A stretch of 42,660 nucleotides of DNA from contig NZ_FVZF01000032.1 of assembly GCF_900168265.1 (NCBI RefSeq), positions 1 to 42,660 on the forward strand, in the 5' to 3' direction. The position numbers and the translations under genes are program-made. Each line of letters starts with the position of its first letter. The first letter of the stretch is position 1. This document shows positions 7,864 to 16,085 of this stretch, piece after piece. Below the pieces are notes generated by a model, which ran no database searches, was not told the DNA's origin, and saw nothing but the letters and a program-made list of their open reading frames with translations. Origin of the DNA: Salegentibacter salarius (GTDB taxonomy: Bacteria; Bacteroidota; Bacteroidia; Flavobacteriales; Flavobacteriaceae).

Positions 7864-9306
7864 ATGATACAAGCAAAAATTGCTATAATATTAGACAGCA
7901 ATCAATTCCTACAGGAATTTGAGGTGAACGGCTGGGTACGTTCTTTTAGGAGCAATCGCTTTATTGCCTTAAACGATGGTTCAACCATCAACAACCTGCA
8001 ATGTGTAATAGATTTTGAAAATTTTGACCAGGACGAACTAAAACGAATCACCGTTGGCTCGGCGATTTCGGTAAAAGGTACGCTGGTTGAAAGCCAGGGG
8101 AATCAACAACGAGTTGAAATTGAAGTAAAAGAATTTAAAATTCTTGGAGATGCGAATCCGGAAGAGGTAAAACTTACCATTCTTTCACCAAAACGCCATA
8201 GTCTTGAAAAGCTTAGAGAGCAGGCTCATTTAAGAGTACGCACCAATACTTTTGGCGCCATAATGCGTGTACGTTCTAAACTGTCTTTTGCTGTGCACAG
8301 TTATTTTCAGCAAAATAACTTCCACTATGTAAACACTCCAATTATTACCGGAAGTGATGCCGAAGGAGCTGGCGAAATGTTTAGGGTGAGTGCTTTAGAT
8401 ATGGAAAACCCACCAAAGAAGGAAGATGGCAGCATCGATTTTAGTCAAGATTTCTTCGGAAAAGAAACCAATTTAACCGTTTCAGGACAATTGGAAGGAG
8501 AAGCCTACGCTATGGGACTTGGGCAGATCTATACCTTCGGACCAACTTTTAGAGCTGAAAATTCCAATACTTCGCGTCATTTAGCTGAATTCTGGATGAT
8601 AGAGCCAGAAGTTGCTTTCTGCGACCTTGATGGCAACATGGATTTAGCCGAAGATTTTATAAAATATGTATTGAAATATATTCTAGAAAACTGCAAGGAC
8701 GACCTTGAATTTTTAGACAAGCGTTTCAAAACTGAGGAGGAAGCCAAGCCAAAAGCAGACCGCAGTGTTATGGGCTTAATGGAAAAACTTCACTTCGTAA
8801 TAGATAACAATTTTAAGCGAGTAAGTTATACCGAGGCTATCGAGATTCTTAAAAATTGTAAACCGAACAAGAAGAAAAAATTCAATTATATCATTGAAGA
8901 ATGGGGTGCCGATCTGCAAAGCGAACACGAACGCTTTTTAGTTGAAAAACACTTTAAATGCCCGGTAATTTTATTCGATTATCCAGCAAATATCAAGGCT
9001 TTCTATATGCGTCTTAATGAAGATGGCAACACCGTAAGAGCTATGGACATTCTTTTCCCGGGAATTGGGGAAATTGTGGGTGGCTCGCAACGAGAAGAGC
9101 GCTTAGATGTACTTAAAAGCAAAATGAAGGAGTTAGATATAGACGAAAAAGAATTGTGGTGGTACCTTGACACCCGTAAGTTTGGAACCTGTGTTCACAG
9201 TGGTTTCGGACTTGGGTTTGAAAGACTGGTACAATTCGTAACCGGAATGGGAAATATACGAGACGTAATTCCTTTCCCAAGAACTCCACAAAACGCCGAG
9301 TTTTAA
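7864..9306 (+). CDS. asnS: Asparagine--tRNA ligase
   Basis: This class IIb aminoacyl-tRNA synthetase charges tRNA-Asn with asparagine in the cytosol. The 480-residue protein has an N-terminal OB-fold anticodon-binding domain (about 15-110, VNGWVRSFRSNRFIALNDGS). The catalytic core carries SDAEGAGEMFRV, motif 2 FRAENSNTSRHLAEFWM (about 230-246) and motif 3 GFGLGFERLVQF (about 445-456). Its direct charging means the organism need not rely on tRNA-dependent amidation for Asn-tRNA. It has a perfect promoter upstream and a strong terminator downstream, so it is probably a single-gene transcript, although the rluA-like gene and rpoN follow in the same direction. Confidence 0.96.
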   Translation: MIQAKIAIILDSNQFLQEFEVNGWVRSFRSNRFIALNDGSTINNLQCVIDFENFDQDELKRITVGSAISVKGTLVESQGNQQRVEIEVKEFKILGDANPEEVKLTILSPKRHSLEKLREQAHLRVRTNTFGAIMRVRSKLSFAVHSYFQQNNFHYVNTPIITGSDAEGAGEMFRVSALDMENPPKKEDGSIDFSQDFFGKETNLTVSGQLEGEAYAMGLGQIYTFGPTFRAENSNTSRHLAEFWMIEPEVAFCDLDGNMDLAEDFIKYVLKYILENCKDDLEFLDKRFKTEEEAKPKADRSVMGLMEKLHFVIDNNFKRVSYTEAIEILKNCKPNKKKKFNYIIEEWGADLQSEHERFLVEKHFKCPVILFDYPANIKAFYMRLNEDGNTVRAMDILFPGIGEIVGGSQREERLDVLKSKMKELDIDEKELWWYLDTRKFGTCVHSGFGLGFERLVQFVTGMGNIRDVIPFPRTPQNAEF

Positions 9307-9314
9307 GATATTTT

Positions 9315-9351
9315 AAAACCTCACAAGCTTTCAAAACTTGTGAGGTTTTTT
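9315..9351 (+). terminator. Intrinsic terminator of asnS
   Basis: A 13-bp perfect stem AAAACCTCACAAG / CTTGTGAGGTTTT with a 9-nt loop is followed by further T residues. It lies 9 nt behind the asnS stop. Confidence 0.85.
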
Positions 9352-9362
9352 ATTCCTGTCTA

Positions 9363-9467
9363 CGTCATCCTGAATTTATTTCAGGGTTTGCTCCGAAATT
9401 TATTCGGAGATCAAATTTGATTAAAAATTTATACCATGTTAGAAGCTGAAACAAGTTCAGCTTGACG
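9363..9467. repeat. Nested-hairpin repeat related to the 2684-2803 element
   Basis: The left arm CGTCATCCTGAA...TTTCAGG (9363-9385) and right arm GCTGAAAC...TTCAGCTTGACG (9445-9467) are inverted relatives of each other, and each is itself a hairpin. A TCCGAA/TTCGGA hairpin lies between. The left arm shares CGTCATCCTGAA with 2709-2720. I know this motif as a common dispersed intergenic repeat in Flavobacteriaceae. This copy lacks the GAGGCTGTTTGAA ends. It fills most of the 209-bp gap before the pseudouridine synthase. Confidence 0.65.
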
Positions 9468-9515
9468 AAACCTAGAATCTTAGAAAGCTTTTAGTTTATA
9501 ATAACCACCTGACCA

Positions 9516-10385
9516 TTGAAAATCAAAGAAACCCATATTGTTCCCGCTATCCCAGAAAAGATCAGGTTGCAGGAATATGCGGTTGCCATCTTTGTTTCTC
9601 TTCCCACCAAAAGTTCGCTTAAAAAAGCTTTAAAAAAAGAGCTTATTCTTTTAGATGGTCAACCGGCAAAAACTTCAGACTGGATTAAAGAAGGCCAAAC
9701 AATAGAACTTCTTGAACCTGAAAAACCGAACAAGAAAGTTTTCACCTTAAAACTGGAGATTATTTTTGAAGATGATTATCTCGCACTTATTTATAAACCC
9801 GCAGGGATTCCTACCAGCGGCAATTACTTTAAAACTATAACCAACGCGCTTCCATTTAATTTAAAACCATCCAATCAAAAAGATGCATTACCTGCTCCTT
9901 TGCCTGTACATAGATTAGATAATCCAACTTCAGGAATACTATTAATTGCAAAAAGTAAAGCTGCCCAGGTGGCTTTAAATAGACTTTTTGAAGAAAAGAA
10001 GATCATAAAAAGTTATCACGCTTTAGTTTTCGGAACTATCCTGGATTCCTTTATTTCATATAACCCGATTGAAGAAAAATATGCAGAAACACAGATTGAA
10101 GTTATAGAACATTTTCAGTTTAAAAATGAGAAATTAAGCCTGGTAAAAGCATTTCCCAGAACAGGCAGAACGCATCAAATTAGAATTCATTTAGCTGAAA
10201 ATGGGAATCCAATTGTAGGTGATAAACTATACGGCAAAACTTCAGAAAACATAAAAAAAGGCGGCCTGTTTTTAGCGGCTACGGGTCTGGAATTCATTCA
10301 TCCTGAGACTAAAGAGATTATGAATTTTGAGCTGGAGCTTCCTAAGAAATTTAGAGAAATTAAGAATTCAGCTAAGGATACTTAA
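9516..10385 (+). CDS. RluA-family pseudouridine synthase (TTG start)
   Basis: It probably isomerises uridine to pseudouridine in rRNA or tRNA. The 289-residue protein has an S4-like N-terminal RNA-binding part (about 18-68). The RluA catalytic motif is VHRLDNPTSG (131-140) with Asp135 as the nucleophile, followed by KSYHALVFG and RTGRTHQIRIHLA (about 215-227). The start is forced: an in-frame TGA ends at 9512, TTG at 9516 is the first start codon, and no ATG occurs until near the C-terminus. Which RNA site it modifies cannot be told. A dispersed hairpin repeat lies just upstream, so the promoter is not evident. Confidence 0.88.
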   Translation: MKIKETHIVPAIPEKIRLQEYAVAIFVSLPTKSSLKKALKKELILLDGQPAKTSDWIKEGQTIELLEPEKPNKKVFTLKLEIIFEDDYLALIYKPAGIPTSGNYFKTITNALPFNLKPSNQKDALPAPLPVHRLDNPTSGILLIAKSKAAQVALNRLFEEKKIIKSYHALVFGTILDSFISYNPIEEKYAETQIEVIEHFQFKNEKLSLVKAFPRTGRTHQIRIHLAENGNPIVGDKLYGKTSENIKKGGLFLAATGLEFIHPETKEIMNFELELPKKFREIKNSAKDT

Positions 10386-10440
10386 CAAAATTTTACCACA
10401 ATCATTTACTGTGCCAAAGGCTGCATAGCTTTGTTTTGCC

Positions 10441-10448
10441 TATTTTTG
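10441..10448 (+). promoter_or_regulatory. Possible -7 box for rpoN
   Basis: TATTTTTG matches TAnnTTTG, 109 nt before the rpoN ATG. A small TCCCGA/TCGGGA hairpin follows in the leader (about 10458-10475). There is no clear -33 box, so support is weak. Confidence 0.3.
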
Positions 10449-10557
10449 TAGTAAACCATCCCGATATTTTTCGGGAGTACTAAATGAGACAACAAAGCTT
10501 TCAACCCAGCGTTGAATAAACTAAATCTCACTTAGTAAGTAAAGCAAAATAAGTTTT

Positions 10558-12024
10558 ATGCTTAAACAGCAACTAAATCTCAAATTATCCCAGAAGCTTT
10601 CTCCGCAGCAAATACAGCTGATGAAGCTTATACAACTTCCTACGCAAGCTTTTGAGCAGCGTATAAAACAGGAGCTAGAGGAAAATCCGGCGCTGGAAGA
10701 TGGTAAGTTGGAGACCAAGGATGAATATGAAGAATATGAAGACGATTATAATGAAAGAGATCGGGAAGACGAAGGAACTGAATCTATTGAAGCCGAAATT
10801 GATGTTGATGAATATTTAAGTGACGACGAGGTGCCTAATTACAGGTTACAAGCCAATAATTATAGCCCAGACGATGATGAAAAAAGTGTTCCTTATGCTG
10901 CAGGAACTTCATTTACCCAATATTTAACCACACAATTAAGCACTCTTAGGTTTGATGAAACCGAAGAAAAAATAGCTGCATTCCTTGTGGGAAGTGTAGA
11001 TGAGAGTGGTTACCTGAGAAGGGAATTGCAAGATGTTGTAGATGACCTGGCTTTCACTCAAAATATTTATACCGATGAAGATTCGGTAGAGAAAGTATTA
11101 AAAAAGGTTCAGGAACTGGATCCGGCGGGTGTAGGAGCAAGATCTCTTCAGGAATGCCTACTTATTCAATTAAGACGAAAAGAGCCCACAAAGGCTGTAG
11201 AATTAGCCGAGGATATCCTGGATCGCTCTTTTGACCAATTCAGCAAAAAGCATTACACCAAAATAATTTCCAGGCACGATATTTCTGAGGATGAACTTCG
11301 GGAAGCCATAGATGTCATTGAACATCTAAACCCAAAACCAGGTGGTTCTTATTCAGGAAATACAAGAATGGTAGAGCACGTCATTCCAGATTTTACCATA
11401 AAAATTGTAGATGGAGATTTAGAATTAAGCCTAAACGGAAGAAACGCTCCGCAAATGCACGTTTCCCGTGATTATAGCGATATGCTAAAAGGTTATAAGG
11501 AATCTAAAGAAAAAACGAAAGCCCAGAAAGATGCGGTTATGTTTATAAAACAGAAACTGGATGCCGCAAAATGGTTTATAGAAGCCATACAACAAAGGCA
11601 GCAAACCTTGATGGTGACCATGAGTTCTATTATGAACTACCAGAAAGAATATTTTCTTACCGGGGACGAGCGCTATCTTAGACCAATGATCTTAAAGGAT
11701 ATTGCAGATGAAATAGAAATGGACGTTTCTACGGTTTCCCGTGTAGCGAACAGTAAATATGTGGACACGCCTTACGGAACCAAACTCATTAAAGAATTCT
11801 TCTCTGAATCTATGAAAAACGATCAGGGTGAAGATGTTTCTACACGTGAGATAAAAAAGATCCTGGAAATGTCTATAGAGGAAGAAGACAAGCGAAAACC
11901 TCTTACCGATGAGAAACTCGCAAAAGTTTTAAAAGACAAAGGTTACCCTATTGCGCGCCGAACAGTGGCAAAATATAGAGAGCAATTAGACATTTCGGTT
12001 GCCAGGCTTCGAAAAGAGATTTAA
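10558..12024 (+). CDS. rpoN: RNA polymerase sigma-54 factor
   Basis: Sigma-54 directs RNA polymerase to -24/-12 promoters and needs AAA+ activators. The 488-residue protein shows all regions. There is a Gln/Leu-rich N-terminal activator-interacting region (LKQQLNLKLSQKLSPQQIQL, about 2-21) and a long acidic region II (about 50-110, many Glu/Asp/Tyr). A core-binding domain follows, then a helix-turn-helix (DIADEIEMDVSTVSRVANSKY) and the RpoN box ARRTVAKYRE (466-475). The acidic linker is more extended than in proteobacteria. Its stop codon overlaps the start of the next gene by one base, implying translational coupling. Confidence 0.96.
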   Translation: MLKQQLNLKLSQKLSPQQIQLMKLIQLPTQAFEQRIKQELEENPALEDGKLETKDEYEEYEDDYNERDREDEGTESIEAEIDVDEYLSDDEVPNYRLQANNYSPDDDEKSVPYAAGTSFTQYLTTQLSTLRFDETEEKIAAFLVGSVDESGYLRRELQDVVDDLAFTQNIYTDEDSVEKVLKKVQELDPAGVGARSLQECLLIQLRRKEPTKAVELAEDILDRSFDQFSKKHYTKIISRHDISEDELREAIDVIEHLNPKPGGSYSGNTRMVEHVIPDFTIKIVDGDLELSLNGRNAPQMHVSRDYSDMLKGYKESKEKTKAQKDAVMFIKQKLDAAKWFIEAIQQRQQTLMVTMSSIMNYQKEYFLTGDERYLRPMILKDIADEIEMDVSTVSRVANSKYVDTPYGTKLIKEFFSESMKNDQGEDVSTREIKKILEMSIEEEDKRKPLTDEKLAKVLKDKGYPIARRTVAKYREQLDISVARLRKEI

Positions 12025-12629
12025 TGAGATTCCTTTTAAAAAGCGCTTCATTTATTTTTCATCCGCTATGGCTACCGCTGGCGGGTAGTTTTTTGTATTT
12101 TATTTTTACACCTAGATTCTTTCCCGAAGGTGTTGTGCAAGCAAAATTACTGGCTATTGCCATACTTACTATCTTTATTCCTGTAGTCTTTTATTTTTTA
12201 CTGAAAAACCTCGGAAAAGCACAATCTGTCTTTTTAGTTGACGTAAAAGAACGAAAATGGCCGCTGATCTTTTATACTATTTTAATCACCATGGTGTTAA
12301 ACCAGATTTTAAATGCCTACAATTATGCCGCCCTCTATTACTATTTTACCGGAATTCTTTTCGCTACAATAGTGGCCTTTGTGCTGGTGGTATTTAAACT
12401 CAAAGCCAGTTTACATATGATGGGCTTAGGTGGTCTTTTGGTGTTTCTAATCGGGATAAGTCTCAATTTTAAAATTGATCTTACCTATACGATTAGCTTC
12501 TTGATCCTCGCGCTTGGTTTAACCGCTTCTTCGAGGATCTATTATAAAGCTCATAGCATTAACGAACTGGTACTTGGTCTTGCCTGTGGAATGATAACTC
12601 AAGTTCTGGTTTTAAACCTTTGGCTATAA
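12024..12629 (+). CDS. Integral membrane protein, PAP2-like
   Basis: A 201-residue protein with about five to six hydrophobic helices. Its conserved residues resemble a PAP2 phosphatase signature: KERKWPL for motif 1 (RP replaced by WPL), SLH in place of PSGH, and SRIYYKAHSINELVLG for motif 3 (SRx5Hx3Dx3G with Glu for Asp). If it is a phosphatase it would act on lipid phosphates at the periplasmic face, but the substitutions could mean loss of activity. The start ATG overlaps the rpoN stop (TAATG). Its 3' end overlaps the convergent PorT-like gene by 6 bp. Confidence 0.65.
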   Translation: MRFLLKSASFIFHPLWLPLAGSFLYFIFTPRFFPEGVVQAKLLAIAILTIFIPVVFYFLLKNLGKAQSVFLVDVKERKWPLIFYTILITMVLNQILNAYNYAALYYYFTGILFATIVAFVLVVFKLKASLHMMGLGGLLVFLIGISLNFKIDLTYTISFLILALGLTASSRIYYKAHSINELVLGLACGMITQVLVLNLWL

Positions 12630-13352
12630 AATATAGAACATAAGCCCCGCTCTAAATACAGAAACATCTATGGTCTCGCCATTTAACTGAGCATCTGGAA
12701 ATAGGGAATTTAAACTATAATAGAGATGGAAGTTGAAAGTATTAAAGCCGAATGTAAAGGTTGCCCCCATCCGGAAACGATCTAATTCGGGAACCTCGGT
12801 TTGAACAACCTGATTACCGGGCTGTACAAAATTACTTTTAAAATGATAGATATAACCAAATCTTAATCCGGTATAAATTCTCCAGAACTTATAAGTTTCA
12901 GCCGTAGAAGTTCGCCAGCGGAATTCTAAAGGCGCCTCAATCAGTTGTGTAGAAAACCTGTTGGTACTATAATCTATATCATTAGTTAATTCCCTAAAAA
13001 TGCTTTCTCCGGCTTCATCTTCGCCAATAAAAAGATTTTGGCTATAGCTATTTAAAGACCAGCCTAAACCAACTGCTATAGCAATATTTCGACGTTTATT
13101 AAGCGGGAAATCTCTCGTAAATCCTGCGTGAAGACCTCCCGAGAAACCTGATTGTGAAATAGCATCGGGTTTATTGCTTATCAGGTTAAAAGTTAAACCC
13201 ACATAAAACTGATCTTCGCGATACAAACTATCAATTACCGAAGGCACAGAGTCGGGAATGCTTTGAAGCCCGACCTCTTCTTCAGTCTGGGCGCAAAGAG
13301 GAAGACTAAAAATAACAAATAAGCAAATAAAGATTTTAAGTAATTTATTCAT
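12624..13352 (-). CDS. PorT-like outer-membrane beta-barrel protein
   Basis: A 242-residue exported protein: signal peptide MNKLLKIFICLFVIFSLPLCAQ, a short acidic linker, then alternating beta-strands with many aromatic residues and a terminal strand ending FYIL. It resembles the PorT family (beta-barrel needed for type IX secretion/gliding in Bacteroidetes), with YGLTF-type first strand, LEFRWR and RIYTGLRFGYIYHF segments. I am fairly sure of the barrel, less so of the exact PorT role. It lies downstream of the exbB-exbD cluster on the same strand, separated by a strong terminator. Confidence 0.65.
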   Translation of the reverse strand: MNKLLKIFICLFVIFSLPLCAQTEEEVGLQSIPDSVPSVIDSLYREDQFYVGLTFNLISNKPDAISQSGFSGGLHAGFTRDFPLNKRRNIAIAVGLGWSLNSYSQNLFIGEDEAGESIFRELTNDIDYSTNRFSTQLIEAPLEFRWRTSTAETYKFWRIYTGLRFGYIYHFKSNFVQPGNQVVQTEVPELDRFRMGATFTFGFNTFNFHLYYSLNSLFPDAQLNGETIDVSVFRAGLMFYIL

Positions 13353-13383
13353 TTTAAACCACAGGTATATTGAGTTTAAAGAT

Positions 13384-13426
13384 AAAAAAACATCCTGCCA
13401 AATATTTAAATTCAGACAGGATGTTT
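13384..13426 (-). terminator. Intrinsic terminator of the exbB-exbD operon
   Basis: Read on the minus strand, AACATCCTG and CAGGATGTT pair around an AT-rich loop and run into a stretch of T. It follows the second exbD stop by about 30 nt and separates the operon from the PorT-like gene. Confidence 0.8.
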
Positions 13427-13457
13427 ATACAGTTTTGAAAAAATGACCTATTGGTCC

Positions 13458-13940
13458 TTATTGCATATTTTGTAATGCATCACCTTCTTTGGTTGTATAG
13501 TTGATTTTAAGAGCTTCAGCTTTTCTCAATTCTTGTTTGATATCTGAAACTAATCCCATATTTGTTTCTTCATCTACCTTAAGGGCAGTTGTAAGATATG
13601 GAATCAACTCTTCTCGCTTAGTTTCTCTTTCAGAAAAGATAAACTGTTGTACTTCACCAACACTGGCAAATTTATCGTTCAGCTGAATCCTTGCTTCCTT
13701 ACCAAAAGTTTGTTGGTATCTTGGGCTAGGTTTTCCAGCATAGATATACATAACGAGATCTTTTTTATCCAGTTTTTCAACCTGATCGGCGTATGGTAGT
13801 TTATTTTGTACCATTAACGTATTTTGGCGCATAACGGTAACAACCATAAAGAAGAACAATAACATAAATACAATATCTGGTAAAGATGCTGTACTAATAG
13901 CTGGTTGCCCTTCGCTTTTTTTCTTTTTGAATTTAGACAT
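13458..13940 (-). CDS. exbD: ExbD/TolR-type biopolymer transport protein (second copy)
   Basis: A 160-residue ExbD-type protein: short lysine-rich cytosolic start, one membrane helix (about 22-42) beginning SLPDIVFMLLFFFMVVT, and a periplasmic domain. Asp22 sits where the proton-carrying Asp of ExbD/TolR lies. With the ExbB homologue it would form a proton-driven stator that energises TonB-type outer-membrane transport or a related envelope motor. It is the last gene of a four-gene minus-strand set, 35 nt behind the first exbD. The two ExbD proteins differ strongly outside the helix, so they are probably distinct subunits and not a recent duplication. Confidence 0.88.
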   Translation of the reverse strand: MSKFKKKKSEGQPAISTASLPDIVFMLLFFFMVVTVMRQNTLMVQNKLPYADQVEKLDKKDLVMYIYAGKPSPRYQQTFGKEARIQLNDKFASVGEVQQFIFSERETKREELIPYLTTALKVDEETNMGLVSDIKQELRKAEALKINYTTKEGDALQNMQ

Positions 13941-13975
13941 AATTGAGTCTTAAATTTAAGTTTTAGATTAGGTTA

Positions 13976-14587
13976 TTAACTCGTTGGTTCGGCTTCAGAA
14001 AGCTTTTGAGGAATCATATCTTTAATCAATTCAATTCTCTCCTTCAGCGTTTCTTTAGCACCTTCACTTGTACGCGAGTCGTTATACTTAGCTTCCATCG
14101 CTGTAAAGCTTGTACCGAACAAACGTTGCGCTTCTCTATCTCTAAGTTGGTTATAAGCCGCTACAAGTTCATTTTGCACCGCGATATAAGTTCCATACTC
14201 AGTTCCCCGGTTATTTACCAAAGAGATAATAGCTTTTTGTGGGTTTACAGAAGAATTAGCATCTCCTGGTCCCTGGCAGAAATCACAAGCTTCATCGCCT
14301 GTTCCCCCACCATTATCGATAAATTCTACTGCGGCTTGTCGCAATTCCTCTATCTCCATCTCCTCATCTTCTACAAGTAACTGGTTATTACTGTTAACCA
14401 ATACCTGGAAGATATTTCTTTCTTTAATTACCGGTGGATCCTGCTCTTCTGGCTGCCATGGGGGTAGTTTCCTACTAATCCCACTATCTGTCTCAATGGT
14501 TGTGGTTACCAAAAAGAAGATTAGTAGCAAGAAAGCAATATCGGCCATCGAACCGGCATTAACTTCTGGTGCTTCTCTTCTTGCCAT
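13976..14587 (-). CDS. exbD: ExbD/TolR-type biopolymer transport protein (first copy, with CxxC)
   Basis: A 203-residue ExbD-type protein, longer than the usual ~140. It has one membrane helix (about 15-31, MADIAFLLLIFFLVTTT) with the conserved Asp16, then a large periplasmic region. Unusual is a Gly/Asp-rich insertion with CDFC (Cys101, Cys104), a possible disulphide or metal site outside the membrane. The rest contains a normal ExbD beta-alpha portion (IFQVLVNSNNQLLVEDEEM, KAIISLVNN). It lies between the hypothetical membrane gene (4 nt gap) and the second exbD. Confidence 0.88.
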   Translation of the reverse strand: MARREAPEVNAGSMADIAFLLLIFFLVTTTIETDSGISRKLPPWQPEEQDPPVIKERNIFQVLVNSNNQLLVEDEEMEIEELRQAAVEFIDNGGGTGDEACDFCQGPGDANSSVNPQKAIISLVNNRGTEYGTYIAVQNELVAAYNQLRDREAQRLFGTSFTAMEAKYNDSRTSEGAKETLKERIELIKDMIPQKLSEAEPTS

Positions 14588-14591
14588 AATT

Positions 14592-15029
14592 TTACTTCGT
14601 TAATTTTTTAACTCCGGAAATAACCATTGCTAAAATTGCAATTCCTGCAAGAATGTAAAAAGTTACCAAACCTGCACTTATCCAATGCGCTGCACTAGCC
14701 GAAAGTATGTCTCCGTCCTTAAGCGTCATTTGAGATCCGTCAGTTACAAGGTAAGCTATTATAATAACCGCCAGGAATGCTCCAACAGCAATTAGCGTGT
14801 TTTTTATATTTCCTTTAAACAGGCCTTTTATCACAAAGACTAGAACCAAAGCAATCACAATTGCCAATACTAAATATGCAACATACATAAATGGATTGAG
14901 CAAACTGGTTTGCAAATCGGCCGAGGCCTCTATAGCATCACCGTCTTCCGCTAAGATCCTTCCAAGAAGGATAAGACCTATAACGCCTATAACGATGGAT
15001 ACATATTTTAATATTTTATGTAAAGTCAT
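14592..15029 (-). CDS. Four-helix membrane protein of the exb cluster, function unknown
   Basis: A 145-residue protein with four predicted membrane helices (about 9-25, 45-69, 77-96, 117-139) and short loops. I do not recognise a named domain. Its position between exbB (14 nt) and exbD (4 nt) makes it a likely accessory subunit of the same motor complex; this exbB-x-exbD-exbD arrangement is, to my knowledge, common in Flavobacteriaceae. No catalytic motif is visible. Confidence 0.75.
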   Translation of the reverse strand: MTLHKILKYVSIVIGVIGLILLGRILAEDGDAIEASADLQTSLLNPFMYVAYLVLAIVIALVLVFVIKGLFKGNIKNTLIAVGAFLAVIIIAYLVTDGSQMTLKDGDILSASAAHWISAGLVTFYILAGIAILAMVISGVKKLTK

Positions 15030-15043
15030 AATTTAATCTGGTC

Positions 15044-15847
15044 TTAGATTCTTTTTTTGTTTTTGTAAGCTACCAACATATCGATAAGAGTGATAGATGC
15101 ATCTTCCATATCGTTTACAATACTATCTATCTTAGCGATAATGTAGTTGTAAAAAATTTGAAGGATAATAGCTACGATCAAACCAAATACGGTGGTAAGA
15201 AGTGCCACTTTAATACCTCCGGCAACAAGAGAGGGTTGCATATCACCAGCTGCTTCAATTCTATCGAAGGCGGTAATCATACCAATTACAGTACCCATGA
15301 AACCAAGCATAGGAGCAATTGCGATAAATAAAGATAACCAGGAAACGTTTTTCTCTAATTGTCCCATTTGTACACCACCGTAAGCTACAACAGCTTTTTC
15401 TGCAGCGTCAATACTTTCGTCTGCACGATCCAGACCCTGGTAGTAGATAGAAGCAACAGGTCCTTTTGTATTTCTACAAACTTCCTTAGCAGATTCTACA
15501 CCACCACTATTTAATGCATCTTCTACGTTTCTAGCTAATTTCTTAGTGTTTGTAGTAGAAAGATTTAAAAAGATAATTCTCTCAATGGCAACAGCCAAAC
15601 CAAGAATTAAACATAAAAGAACAATCCCCATAAATGCAGGACCACCTTCTATAAAACGTTTTTTAAGTTCCTGATGAAAACCAAGAGTTTCTTCCTCTGC
15701 CTCATCTGCGGCAGCTGCAGCCTCTTCATCCTGTACAAAATTTACAATTGTTCCAGGCAATGTGTTAACATCATTGGCCGCATTTAGGTTTCCGGCTCCT
15801 AGCACCATCACCGCGGCGATTACCAAAATAGAAAATAATCTTTTCAT
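15044..15847 (-). CDS. exbB: MotA/TolQ/ExbB-family proton channel protein with signal-peptide extension
   Basis: A 267-residue ExbB homologue. The first 23 residues look like a cleavable signal (MKRLFSILVIAAVMVLGAGNLNA), followed by an Ala/Glu-rich stretch (about 40-55), both extensions relative to enterobacterial ExbB. Then come the three membrane helices of the family (about 72-92, 168-190, 210-235) with the conserved region LFIAIAPMLGFMGTVIGMI and AGGIKVALLTTVFGLIVAI. It should form the pentameric channel around ExbD dimers, using proton-motive force. It is the first gene of a minus-strand operon ending at the terminator near 13384; tRNA-Ser lies upstream. Confidence 0.9.
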   Translation of the reverse strand: MKRLFSILVIAAVMVLGAGNLNAANDVNTLPGTIVNFVQDEEAAAAADEAEEETLGFHQELKKRFIEGGPAFMGIVLLCLILGLAVAIERIIFLNLSTTNTKKLARNVEDALNSGGVESAKEVCRNTKGPVASIYYQGLDRADESIDAAEKAVVAYGGVQMGQLEKNVSWLSLFIAIAPMLGFMGTVIGMITAFDRIEAAGDMQPSLVAGGIKVALLTTVFGLIVAIILQIFYNYIIAKIDSIVNDMEDASITLIDMLVAYKNKKRI

Positions 15848-15925
15848 TACTGTTTGTCTTAATTTAATTAGTTAAAGGGTTAAAGATATAAAAATAAATT
15901 TTTAATAAAAATATAATAATTATTG

Positions 15926-16013
15926 CAGAGAGGAAGGGATTCGAACCCTCGATACGCTTGTGGCGTATACACACTTTCCAGGCGTGCGCCTTCGACCACT
16001 CGGCCACCTCTCT
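15926..16013 (-). tRNA. tRNA-Ser (anticodon GGA)
   Basis: Read on the minus strand, an acceptor stem AGAGAGG/CCTCTCT encloses a D-arm, and an anticodon loop CTGGAAA closed by CACGC/GTGTG gives anticodon GGA (serine UCC/UCU codons). There is a long variable arm with stem ATACGC/GCGTAT as expected for a class II tRNA, and a TTCGAAT T-loop. The length is 88 nt including the discriminator G. The 3' CCA is not encoded (the genome reads CAA after the discriminator), so it must be added. Confidence 0.95.
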
Positions 16014-16085
16014 TTATTAACGTTTTCTAAACGGTGCGCCAAATAACGAAAAAAAATATAGTCCGTCAAGCATCTGCCGTTAATT

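Noticed and set aside
10522-10535. 14-mer TAAATCTCACTTAG shared with 33299-33312
   Set aside because: It is short, AT-rich, without internal symmetry or flanking similarity, so it is likely chance.
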